Origin: Corynebacterium sp. HMSC036D02
GTDB taxonomy: Bacteria; Actinomycetota; Actinomycetes; Mycobacteriales; Mycobacteriaceae
Length of the DNA stretch: 34,842 nucleotides
Assembly (NCBI RefSeq): GCF_001836165.1
Contig: NZ_KV827648.1
Span: forward strand, 215,176 to 250,017
Reading direction: 5' to 3'
The translations under genes were made by a program, and so were the position numbers. Positions 1 through 6,525 of this stretch are shown one piece after another. Numbering within the stretch: the first letter of the stretch is position 1; every line of letters begins with the position of its first letter. Below the pieces are notes generated by a model, which worked only from the letters and a program-made list of their open reading frames with translations, had not been told where the DNA came from and did not search any database.

Positions 1-34
1 ACCTGCAGGTTGCGGGATCGAGGTCTGGGGATCT
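1..34. repeat. Left copy of a 34-nt repeat flanking the DUF559 gene
   Basis: Positions 1-34 repeat at 1067-1100 in the same orientation with one mismatch (position 17 t against 1083 a). The core 13-30 is also the exact reverse complement of 1001-1018. This copy is cut by the window edge, so the left half of its palindrome may lie outside. The stop codon of the DUF559 gene (33-35) overlaps the end of the repeat. Confidence 0.75.
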
Positions 35-941
35 AGCGGAAGTTTCGGGGGCCTGCAGCTAAGTGCCGCGCGATGGTGTTAATGAAGTCGTCTGGAGCTT
101 CGCGCAATTCTTGGGGTGAGAAGCGTAAGACGACAAACCCCTGGTTGAGGAGTGCCTTTTGGCGTTGGTGCTCGGCCCGAATCACCTCTTCCAGCTCGTT
201 CTCGTATTTCACATTGCCGTCGATCTCAATGAGGAGCCAGTCATTGATCGCGAGGTCGGCGTAGTACTGATTGACTCGGTATTGGGCGCGCAGGCTGCGA
301 ACCGCGGGAAGGTCCGCGTCAAGGATGAGCGCCCGCGCGTAGGACTCCCAGGGAGATTCGGAGCTGTTGACGCTATGTTCCACGGCCCGCCGTGCATTCG
401 CGACTCCTTTCACGCGGCCCATGTCGCCAAGTACCCAGTTGAGGGTGTCCTTTGATACCCGTCGTGACCTCACGTGGTCTGCGGCGACGAGTCCTTCGAC
501 GAACCCATCGAATCGTGCGATATCAATCGCCGTACGCGCGAGAGAAGTGACCCGGATGCCGTGGACTTCTGTGACCTGATTGTTGAGTTTCGTTTGCTTG
601 TAGCGGAAGTACTGGCGCTTGGACCTTTGGGGAACGGAGTTTGAGGGGACTGTCGCGAAATACTCGCTCGGCGTTGTAAGCGTTGGGATACCGTGGATGC
701 GAGCAGCCGCTTTGCCCAACAGGGTTGCCCGCGGTGCGGCACGCGCATGGGCATAGACCTCTGCGGTTTCTCGCTCCCAGGGTTTCAACTGCAGCCAGCG
801 GTGCAGGGGAATGACATAGCACCACGCGAGCTTATGGAATTTCCTCGCGTGAATTTTGCCCCATCGGGGGTCGTCGTTGGTGAGCGTGCGCAGATCGACC
901 ATGTGGGTGTCTATGTAGTGGAATATGCCTAGGTTGTTCAT
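33..941 (-). CDS. DUF559-type endonuclease-fold protein
   Basis: The product is a 302-aa soluble protein of the actinobacterial DUF559 group, a relative of Vsr/PD-(D/E)XK nucleases. The N-terminal two thirds resembles the AbiEi-like helical/wing part usually found before DUF559, including the phrase TSLARTAIDIAR. The C-terminal part carries the nuclease-fold pattern: SPWESYAR, then YADLAI, LLIEIDG with an Asp/Glu cluster, a Glu-rich helix with ExxR, and GFVVLRFSPQEL. Its natural substrate is unknown; members are often annotated only as DUF559, and a role in DNA repair or defence would be guesswork. The ATG at 939-941 has no clear Shine-Dalgarno sequence. The gene stands alone, with repeats at both ends, which suggests it may have moved as a unit. 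The family assignment is fairly sure; activity is not shown. Confidence 0.8.
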   Translation of the reverse strand: MNNLGIFHYIDTHMVDLRTLTNDDPRWGKIHARKFHKLAWCYVIPLHRWLQLKPWERETAEVYAHARAAPRATLLGKAAARIHGIPTLTTPSEYFATVPSNSVPQRSKRQYFRYKQTKLNNQVTEVHGIRVTSLARTAIDIARFDGFVEGLVAADHVRSRRVSKDTLNWVLGDMGRVKGVANARRAVEHSVNSSESPWESYARALILDADLPAVRSLRAQYRVNQYYADLAINDWLLIEIDGNVKYENELEEVIRAEHQRQKALLNQGFVVLRFSPQELREAPDDFINTIARHLAAGPRNFR

Positions 942-1000
942 GGCTTACTTTTAGCGCATTGGCGTGGATCGCGCGCGGCGAGCGGTATGCAGCGCTAAAG

Positions 1001-1100
1001 CCCCAGACCTCGATCCCGAAACTCCCTGGTGGGCGGTGGGGCGTCGGCAAGCGCTTAGCGACGCCCACCTGCAGGTTGCGGGAACGAGGTCTGGGGATCT
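1001..1100. repeat. Large imperfect palindrome (repeat element, right copy)
   Basis: Arms 1001-1018 and 1079-1096 are inverted copies of each other with one mismatch. Inside them, 1035-1046 pairs with 1059-1069 with one bulged G. The whole can fold as a cruciform or a long RNA hairpin with two stems. The right arm plus flank (1067-1100) is the second copy of the repeat at 1-34. No T-run follows, so it is a repeat element rather than a classical terminator. Confidence 0.75.
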
Positions 1101-1159
1101 GCGGAGGAGGGGGAATTGGGTGGGGAGGCTGTGGCGTGCGGGCTGCCCACACATTGGTG

Positions 1160-1195
1160 AGCAAACTTTGCAGTTGTTCTGCAATAGAGTTTGCT
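1160..1195. promoter_or_regulatory. Inverted repeat upstream of the DASS carrier gene
   Basis: AGCAAACT-TTGCAG (1160-1173) is mirrored by CTGCAA-tag-AGTTTGCT (1179-1195) across a 5-nt loop, with 3 nt bulged on the right side. It lies about 160 nt before the carrier start and could be an operator for a dimeric regulator or a leader hairpin. A TGTGA half site at 1254-1258 loosely resembles one side of a GlxR (CRP-type) box, but the other half is poor. The rest of the 942-1353 gap shows no convincing ORF. Confidence 0.4.
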
Positions 1196-1353
1196 AACAG
1201 GGGTGATTTATGGCGCTAGCGGGGGTAATAACCGGAAAGCGTTTGTTGGCAGTCTGTGACCTCGATAACCTGAAGCTGTAGGCCCATTCGGCGATCCTAA
1301 TAACTCTCTCTCAGCTGAATGGGGGCTGGTTAACCAGGAAAAGGAGGGGGCAG

Positions 1354-2928
1354 ATGACTACCCCGCACACTCACGTCTCAACCGCACACACAGAAGGTGA
1401 AGACGACCGCGGCGTCGATACGCGCGAATGGCGTCGCATGGCCATTGGCCTTTTTGTCGGTCTCGCATTGGCCATCTTCGTGTGGTTTATTTTCCCGAGC
1501 AACGCCGTGGATACTGTGCTGCAATCACCCGGTGCCAAGGATGACGTTGAATACACTCAAAGTGCGCTGCGCGCCGTCGCCGCGGTGACCATCCTGATGG
1601 GCGTGTGGTGGATGACGGAGGCTATCCCGCTGGCCGCCACCGCGCTTTTGCCACTGGTCATCTTCCCGCTGGCCGGCGTTGGAAGCATTAAGGATGTGGG
1701 CGCGCCCTATGCCTCGTCCACGATTTTCTTGTTCATGGGTGGCTTCCTCATCGCGTTGGCGCTGCAGCGCTGGAACCTGCACCGCCGCATGGCGCTGTTC
1801 GTGGTCAAGGTTGTAGGTACCTCGCCTAAGCAGCTGATCCTCGGCTTCATGCTGGCCACCGGCTTCTTGTCTATGTGGGTGTCCAACACCGCTACCGCAG
1901 TGGTCATGCTGCCGATTGGTATTTCGGTGCTTTCGCTGACTGCCGACGCCGTCGGTGGCATGGCTAACCAGAAGAAGTTTGCCACTGCGCTCATGCTCGG
2001 TATCGCGTATTCGGCGTCGATTGGCTCGCTCGGCACCCTCATCGGCACCCCGCCGAATACCCTGCTGATGGGCTACATGAAGGAAACTCACGGCATCGTC
2101 CTCGGCTTTGGCAAGTGGATGATGGTGGGCATGCCGCTGGCATTCATCTTCCTGTTTATTGCCTGGTTCATGCTGGTTACCGTGTTCAAGCCGGAGATGG
2201 ACAAGATTCCAGGCGGCCGCGAGCTCATCGATTCCGAGATTGAAAAGCTTGGCCCATGGACCGGCCCGCAGATCATGACGGGCATTATCTTCCTCGGTGC
2301 CGCCTTGGCCTGGGTGATCATTCCTTTCTTTGTGAGCAAGGAATCCAACTACGACGACGCCATTGTGGGCATTGCCGCTGGTTTGCTGCTGTTTACCATC
2401 CCGGCCGACACGAAGACTGGCGTGCGCCTGCTGGATTGGAAGACTGCGAGCGAAATGCCGTGGGATGTGCTCCTGCTCTTCGGTGGTGGCCTGTCCCTGT
2501 CTTCGATGTTCAACAAGTCCGGTTTGTCTCTGTGGATTGGTGAGATGGCCAAGGGGCTGGGCAGCCTGCCCATCATCCTGCTCATCGCTTCGGTGGCCCT
2601 GCTCGTGCTCTTCCTGACGGAGATCACCTCCAACACCGCAACTGCGGCGACCTTCCTGCCGATTATGGGCGGTGTGGCCGTGGGTATCGGCCTGACCGAG
2701 AATGGCGACATCAACGTCCTGCTGCTCACCATCCCGGTGGCACTGGCTGCAACCTGTGCCTTCATGCTGCCGGTGGCGACCCCGCCGAACGCCATTGCTT
2801 ATGGCTCGGGCTACGTCAAGATTGGCGACATGATCAAGGGCGGTATCGGCCTCAACCTGATTGGCTGCGTGCTCATCACCATCACCGTCTATTTGCTTGC
2901 CGTTCCGGTGTTCGGACTAGTTCTGTAG
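1354..2928 (+). CDS. DASS (SLC13) family di/tricarboxylate:sodium symporter
   Basis: A 524-aa inner-membrane carrier of the divalent anion:Na+ symporter family, which takes up C4-dicarboxylates such as succinate, fumarate and malate, or citrate, with sodium. About 30 cytosolic residues precede a hydrophobic body with many membrane spans. Both copies of the family's SNT signature are present, in WVSNTATAVVMLP and EITSNTATAATFLP, which form the sodium and carboxylate sites in the two inverted halves. Length and N-terminus resemble corynebacterial DccT-type carriers, so dicarboxylate uptake is the best guess; the exact substrate cannot be read from the sequence. A strong AAGGAGG at 1341-1347 sits 6 nt before the ATG. 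The gene appears monocistronic, with an inverted repeat in its upstream region. Confidence 0.9.
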   Translation: MTTPHTHVSTAHTEGEDDRGVDTREWRRMAIGLFVGLALAIFVWFIFPSNAVDTVLQSPGAKDDVEYTQSALRAVAAVTILMGVWWMTEAIPLAATALLPLVIFPLAGVGSIKDVGAPYASSTIFLFMGGFLIALALQRWNLHRRMALFVVKVVGTSPKQLILGFMLATGFLSMWVSNTATAVVMLPIGISVLSLTADAVGGMANQKKFATALMLGIAYSASIGSLGTLIGTPPNTLLMGYMKETHGIVLGFGKWMMVGMPLAFIFLFIAWFMLVTVFKPEMDKIPGGRELIDSEIEKLGPWTGPQIMTGIIFLGAALAWVIIPFFVSKESNYDDAIVGIAAGLLLFTIPADTKTGVRLLDWKTASEMPWDVLLLFGGGLSLSSMFNKSGLSLWIGEMAKGLGSLPIILLIASVALLVLFLTEITSNTATAATFLPIMGGVAVGIGLTENGDINVLLLTIPVALAATCAFMLPVATPPNAIAYGSGYVKIGDMIKGGIGLNLIGCVLITITVYLLAVPVFGLVL

Positions 2929-3002
2929 CCTCTCCTGCGAGGTAAACGGCAGATGAATTGCTGTCCTGCGCTGCCGTCGAAAACGGGCAACTACGTCGTG
3001 AT

Positions 3003-3031
3003 TTGTTTGTTTTCCGGAGCGTGGGTATAGT
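3003..3031 (+). promoter_or_regulatory. Promoter of tRNA-Arg
   Basis: TTGTTT (3003-3008) and TATAGT (3026-3031) are separated by 17 nt, a good sigma-A type pair. Transcription would start near 3038 and give a leader of about 55 nt before the mature tRNA, to be removed by RNase P. Confidence 0.55.
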
Positions 3032-3092
3032 TACATCTCGTTGCACAGCAGGGCGCGCACTTAAGGTGTGAAGCACTGCAGGCCAACGGACT

Positions 3093-3168
3093 GCGCCCGT
3101 AGCTCAACGGATAGAGCATCTGACTACGGATCAGAAGGTTGGGGGTTCGAATCCCTCCGGGCGCACCA
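3093..3168 (+). tRNA. tRNA-Arg (anticodon ACG)
   Basis: A complete cloverleaf is visible: acceptor GCGCCCG/CGGGCGC (3093-3099 with 3158-3164), D arm with GCTC, anticodon stem TCTGA/TCAGA around the loop CTACGGA, T arm with GGTTCGAATCC, discriminator A at 3165 and an encoded CCA (3166-3168). The anticodon is ACG. In bacteria A34 of this tRNA is the main target of TadA, which changes it to inosine so that it reads CGU, CGC and CGA. A tadA gene lies about 5 kb downstream. Confidence 0.95.
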
Positions 3169-3175
3169 AACCTCA

Positions 3176-3195
3176 GCCGCCTTCGGGCGGCTTTT
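3176..3195 (+). terminator. Rho-independent terminator of tRNA-Arg
   Basis: GCCGCC (3176-3181), a TTCG tetraloop, GGCGGC (3186-3191) and TTTT follow the tRNA end by 7 nt. The hairpin is short but very stable and correctly placed. Confidence 0.85.
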
Positions 3196-3243
3196 CTCGT
3201 TTTCGGCTCCGTGGGTTGGGCAAACCCGGTAGTGTTCTGAAAT

Positions 3244-3702
3244 ATGATCAAAGCGATTCTCTCCGCTATCCTGCTTTTCATTTCCTCCCTCTTCTCGGGT
3301 GCAGGCTCCTCGGAGTTGCCGGGGAGCTCGGGCATAGCGGAAGCTGGATCCTCGCAGCGCAACATTGTTACTGGCGTGCCCGCAGACCTGGTCACCGCCA
3401 ATGCGCAGCAGATGGAGTTCGTGGTGAATTCCGAGTGGGAGTCCGCGTAGCAGCCGGATTCCTTTCGCGTGAACTTTAGGGAGCAGTACTTGGAGTTCTC
3501 CTGCAATAACGCCGGTTTCCACTTTGAGAGCAACGAGGCTAGTGAGATTGATATCACGTGGGATTTGATGTCGGACAGCATCTGCTTTGGCCCGCAATCG
3601 GACGGGGCCCTCATAGATTTTCTTCAAAGACCAGTAACGGTGATGGTGGACCCCGATGCATCCGCAACGCCTGAGCGCATTTACCTTGTGCGCGGTGAGT
3701 AA
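3244..3702 (+). pseudogene. Secreted META/HslJ-like protein gene interrupted by an in-frame TAG
   Basis: One frame runs from ATG 3244 to TAA 3702 but is broken by TAG at 3448-3450. The first 68 codons give a hydrophobic signal-like N-terminus (MIKAILSAILLFISSLFSG), a Ser/Gly linker and the start of a domain. After the stop the frame goes on with a continuous, plausible domain (FREQYLEFSCNN, then IDITWDLMSDSICFG) whose pattern resembles META/HslJ domains; this match is tentative. With Gln in place of the stop, the protein would be about 152 aa. A TAGTGT -10 box at 3230-3235 lies 8 nt before the ATG, fitting a leaderless start. Explanations are a recent nonsense mutation, a sequencing error, or readthrough; the intact downstream frame argues the change is recent. 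Confidence 0.6.
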
Positions 3703-3774
3703 GCGATCGCCCTTAGTAGCTGAGACGCATATCACGCAGCGCTGGGTGAAATGCAGAGCTGAAAACGGACACAA

Positions 3775-3807
3775 AAAAGAAGACCGGCCAGAGCCACTGG
3801 TCGGTCT
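3775..3807 (+). terminator. Hairpin terminator before the DUF418-like gene
   Basis: AGACCGGCCA (3781-3790) pairs with TGGTCGGTCT (3798-3807) with one G-T wobble. A run of A precedes it (3773-3778) and TTTAAACGTTTT follows, so it can work in both directions. It ends 32 nt before the next start codon. Confidence 0.6.
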
Positions 3808-3839
3808 TTAAACGTTTTCAACTGCAAGGAGATGAATAG

Positions 3840-4745
3840 GTGTCAGCGCGCGCCCGAATAGTGGGCCTCGATATTGCTCGTTCCTTGGCCATCATCGGGA
3901 TGATTATTCTGCACATGGCCAATCTGGTCTGGGGCGCCAAAGTGGTGCTCTCTGGGCTGCCGGCGGCGGGGTTCGCCATCATTGCAGGAACCACGATGAT
4001 GATCCTTGCTCGCGACTACTCGCTGCGGGTCTTCCTCAAGCTGGTCGCCCGCGGCCTGATAGTCATGCTCATCGGCGTGGCGCTGTTGCCCGTCGGCGGT
4101 GAGATTCAGGTGGTGCTCGTCGTGATGGGCGCGGCCATGGCTCTCACCGCGTGGGTGCCGCCGCTCGCCACTGTCTGGAAGGTCCTGCTCTTCGCGCTGG
4201 CCACCGCGGGCGCCACGGTGCTCTACGCTCCCTATACCCTCCCGCAGGTTTACCCCCTCGTGGCATTCCTGGCGTACATGGTGGCAGGCATGCTGCTTTG
4301 CGACGTCTACCTCACCCGCCCCACCCGCACCCAGATCGTCACGAGCGCGGTGGCCGTCGTCGTTACCGGCATCGGCCTGTGGCAGCGCTTTAACCCTGAC
4401 ATCGCCGGCTGGCTGCGCTTTACCGGGCATACAGGTGTGCTCGGTGAAATCCTTCTCTCCGTGGCGGTCACTGCGGTGGTGCTGCACCTGTGCCTGATCA
4501 TCGGCCGTCAGCTGCCGCGCTTGACCTTCCCCTTCGCGGCAATGGGCTCGATGTCTTTGACCATCTATATCCTGCACATTCTCACCGCTCGTTTCTGGCA
4601 AGCGCACGTCTCGCTGCACAACACCATGGCGGCACTGGGCTTTGTGCTCGCGTTCCTACTGTTGAGCGCGCTGTGGAAGAAGTTCTGTGGAAAGGGTCCG
4701 GCCGAGAGGGTCGTGGCTTGGGCAATCAAGGAGGTGGCTGCGTAA
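3840..4745 (+). CDS. DUF418/HGSNAT-like polytopic membrane protein (putative acyltransferase)
   Basis: A 301-aa integral membrane protein with about eight or more hydrophobic segments. It opens with RIVGLDIARSLAIIGMIILHM, the N-terminal signature of the DUF418/DUF1624 group related to heparan-alpha-glucosaminide N-acetyltransferase, in which a membrane-embedded His and Asp serve acyl transfer. Near the end, MGSMSLTIYILHI matches the second conserved block of the same group. The likely role is transfer of an acyl group to a cell-envelope component, but no acceptor can be named. The start is GTG at 3840, chosen because AAGGAG lies at 3826-3831. The stop codon overlaps the ATG of the protease gene by one base, so the two are probably co-translated. 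Confidence 0.75.
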   Translation: MSARARIVGLDIARSLAIIGMIILHMANLVWGAKVVLSGLPAAGFAIIAGTTMMILARDYSLRVFLKLVARGLIVMLIGVALLPVGGEIQVVLVVMGAAMALTAWVPPLATVWKVLLFALATAGATVLYAPYTLPQVYPLVAFLAYMVAGMLLCDVYLTRPTRTQIVTSAVAVVVTGIGLWQRFNPDIAGWLRFTGHTGVLGEILLSVAVTAVVLHLCLIIGRQLPRLTFPFAAMGSMSLTIYILHILTARFWQAHVSLHNTMAALGFVLAFLLLSALWKKFCGKGPAERVVAWAIKEVAA

Positions 4746-5863
4746 TGGTGGCACGAAAGATAACTGCTGTTGTGGCCAGCTCTCTGGTCGTGGGGCTAGG
4801 CGCTGCGCCGGCCATGGCCTTGGAATTCGCCCAGCCCGCACCTCACTCGGAGGAAAGCGCCGCCGTGGCTGCGCTGCGCATGGGCAAAATCGGAAACTTC
4901 GGCGATTGCACCGGCACGCTGGTGGCTGAGCAGTGGGTGCTGACCGCCCGCCACTGCTTGGAGTCCGTCAACAACGAGGGCTCGCAGGCCCGCTTTGGCC
5001 AGGGCAAGGACACTCGCGTCTATGACGTGGATTCCTGGGCTGTTTCGCCGACTATCGACGCCGGCCTCATGCACCTGACCGAGCCCGTCAAGGGCATCAA
5101 GCCCGCTAAGCTCGCGGATGCGGTCCCCACCGCCGGCGAGAAGGGGCACTTCTACGGCTGGAGCAGCAGCTCCCGCATGGCCCGTAAAGGCCAGCTACCG
5201 ATGGCGGAGATGGAAGTAGGCGAATTGCTCTCCGGCGGCACCCCGCCGGCCACCCCAGACGAGTCTGGCCAGAAGATGACGCCGGTGGCTCCGAGTGATT
5301 CCGGGGCCATGGCTCCTGGCGAAATGGCAGTGCCTGCCCCCGGCGGTATGGTCGCTCCCGCCCCTGGTTCGTCCGACGCGCCCCAGGTGATGGAGGGCGG
5401 CGACATGCCAGAGATCGCTGTTGGACCCGACGGCGCGGAAAGTATCCCGGCCGGTGAACTCGGGGGAGTGGGCCCGATGATTGCGGCTGCCATCATGGAC
5501 GTGAAGTCCCTCAATGGTGAGGGAATGCAGGGCGGCGACTCGGGCGGACCGTTCTTTGTCGACGGCCGCCTCGTGGGCGTGGCCACGGCTGGCACGTCTA
5601 ATGCGGATCCGGACCTGCCTTCCCCGACCGCAGCGATTACGTCCGTGGTCGAAGTTCGCGACTGGATCGAGGACGTCACTAGCGGCCGCGATACCGACGG
5701 CGTCCTCAATGCCGACAATTCCCCGAAACCGCCAGCCACGATGCAGGTCAGTGCGCCCGTAGCTCTAACGGCCGGCGTGACCGGGGTGGTGGGCCTGATC
5801 GTGCTGGCCATCGCTTCACGTTTGCTTCGCCGCAAGTCTGGTGCTGAGCAGGGTAGCAACTAG
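4745..5863 (+). CDS. Membrane-anchored trypsin-like serine protease
   Basis: A 372-aa exported protease of the chymotrypsin fold (S1/S1-like). Residues 1-26 form a signal peptide ending near AMA. The catalytic triad is visible: His70 in LTARHC, Asp105 in TIDAGLMHL, and Ser266 in the motif GGDSGGPFF. Between Asp and Ser, roughly residues 165-235 hold an insertion rich in Pro, Ala, Gly and Met with repeated PAPG/APG units, probably disordered. A single hydrophobic segment near residues 340-360 followed by RLLRRK anchors the C-terminus in the membrane, so the protease domain faces outside. The frame stays open upstream, but ATG 4745 is preferred because AAGGAGG precedes it and the signal peptide starts there. 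It overlaps the preceding gene at TAATG. The substrate is unknown. Confidence 0.85.
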   Translation: MVARKITAVVASSLVVGLGAAPAMALEFAQPAPHSEESAAVAALRMGKIGNFGDCTGTLVAEQWVLTARHCLESVNNEGSQARFGQGKDTRVYDVDSWAVSPTIDAGLMHLTEPVKGIKPAKLADAVPTAGEKGHFYGWSSSSRMARKGQLPMAEMEVGELLSGGTPPATPDESGQKMTPVAPSDSGAMAPGEMAVPAPGGMVAPAPGSSDAPQVMEGGDMPEIAVGPDGAESIPAGELGGVGPMIAAAIMDVKSLNGEGMQGGDSGGPFFVDGRLVGVATAGTSNADPDLPSPTAAITSVVEVRDWIEDVTSGRDTDGVLNADNSPKPPATMQVSAPVALTAGVTGVVGLIVLAIASRLLRRKSGAEQGSN

Positions 5864-5874
5864 GCTGTTTCTCC

Positions 5875-6063
5875 ATGAAGGAGAAAATCGTTCCGTGTCT
5901 CATCGCTGGCGCCATTCTCGGCGTGGTCTTGTGGCTGGCCTCCGGCATGCTGTGGATGTTGCCGGTGGGCCTAGCAGCGGGCCTCGCGGGATACCCGCTG
6001 CTCGGCATCACGCGTGATGAGTCCCAAGCCCGCAAGCGCCGCGACGACACTTTCCGCGACTAA
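5875..6063 (+). CDS. Small membrane protein, 62 aa
   Basis: A short ORF 11 nt after the protease stop, same strand. It encodes one long or two short hydrophobic segments (about residues 6-46, with two Gly-rich stretches) and a charged tail with ARKRRDD. No recognisable family. The ATG has no strong ribosome binding site, but the spacing suggests it is the third gene of the same transcript. Hydrophobic pattern and basic inner tail make a real protein more likely than chance. Confidence 0.5.
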   Translation: MKEKIVPCLIAGAILGVVLWLASGMLWMLPVGLAAGLAGYPLLGITRDESQARKRRDDTFRD

Positions 6064-6173
6064 GCGCCCCGCACCACCCCACGCCACCGCACTACGCCGC
6101 CCGACGCCGCGTCGTGTCGTGCCGCCCCGCGCCGTCCCACGCTGCGGCGCATGCTGCTTCACAGCCGGTCACC

Positions 6174-6316
6174 AGATGGCACCCCACAAAAGGCATCTGA
6201 TAGAAGGTGTCTTTGGGGCCAAAAACGCCATGTGCACACCCCAAAAGGCGTTTTCAGGCGAGAAAACGCCTTTTGACAAATGCCATCTGCAAAATGCCAT
6301 TTGCAAGATGCCTTTT
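6174..6316. repeat. Nested inverted repeats of the AAAAGGC type
   Basis: This gene-free stretch is full of related 7-12 nt words. AAAAGGCGTTTT (6243-6254) and AAAACGCCTTTT (6263-6274) form a perfect 12-bp stem with an 8-nt loop. Around it, AAAAGGCATCT (6188-6198) is exactly complementary to AGATGCCTTTT (6306-6316), and AGATGGCA (6174-6181) to TGCCATCT (6281-6288). Alternative pairings compete. Transcribed, it would give a long branched hairpin; as DNA, a cruciform. It lies between convergent genes, so mutual termination is one use. The GC-rich stretch 6064-6170 before it shows nothing I recognise. Confidence 0.75.
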
Positions 6317-6340
6317 GGAAACCGCCCCATGCCCAGCAGT

Positions 6341-6452
6341 ACGCAAAAGGTTCCACTCAGAAGTCATTAGTCAAAAGGTTCCCTTGGGGGCAAGTAAATC
6401 ATCTTTAACCAGGTAGAAGGTTCGTTTGGGGGCAAACAAACCTTTTGACTGG
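6341..6452. repeat. Nested inverted repeats of the AAAAGGTTCC type
   Basis: AGTCAAAAGGTT (6369-6380) is perfectly complementary to AACCTTTTGACT (6439-6450). An inner stem pairs AAGGTTCGTTTG (6417-6428) with CAAACAAACCTT (6433-6444), one mismatch, around a GGGG loop. A further copy of CAAAAGGTTCC stands at 6343-6353. The two stems share 6439-6444, so they exclude each other. Words resemble the neighbouring set and the inverted repeat near 34661. Confidence 0.75.
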
Positions 6453-6477
6453 AACCAGGTGAGGGGAACCCGTTGGG

Positions 6478-6496
6478 AAACCGCCTGCTAGGGCGG
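6478..6496 (-). terminator. Probable terminator of tyrA
   Basis: On the minus strand CCGCC, a 6-nt loop and GGCGG (6492-6496 with 6481-6485) are followed by TTTCCC, 30 nt after the tyrA stop. The T-run is short, so efficiency is uncertain. Confidence 0.45.
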
Positions 6497-6525
6497 AAGG
6501 TCAGAGCTCGAAGCTGGCCAACGGG

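Noticed and set aside
2929..3000. Terminator behind the DASS carrier
   Set aside because: ACGGCAG and CTGCCGT can pair across an 18-nt loop, but there is no T-run, so I do not call it.
6174..6452. Possible CRISPR array
   Set aside because: The repeated words are 7-12 nt, vary in sequence and are arranged as nested palindromes. There are no regular repeats and spacers and no cas genes.
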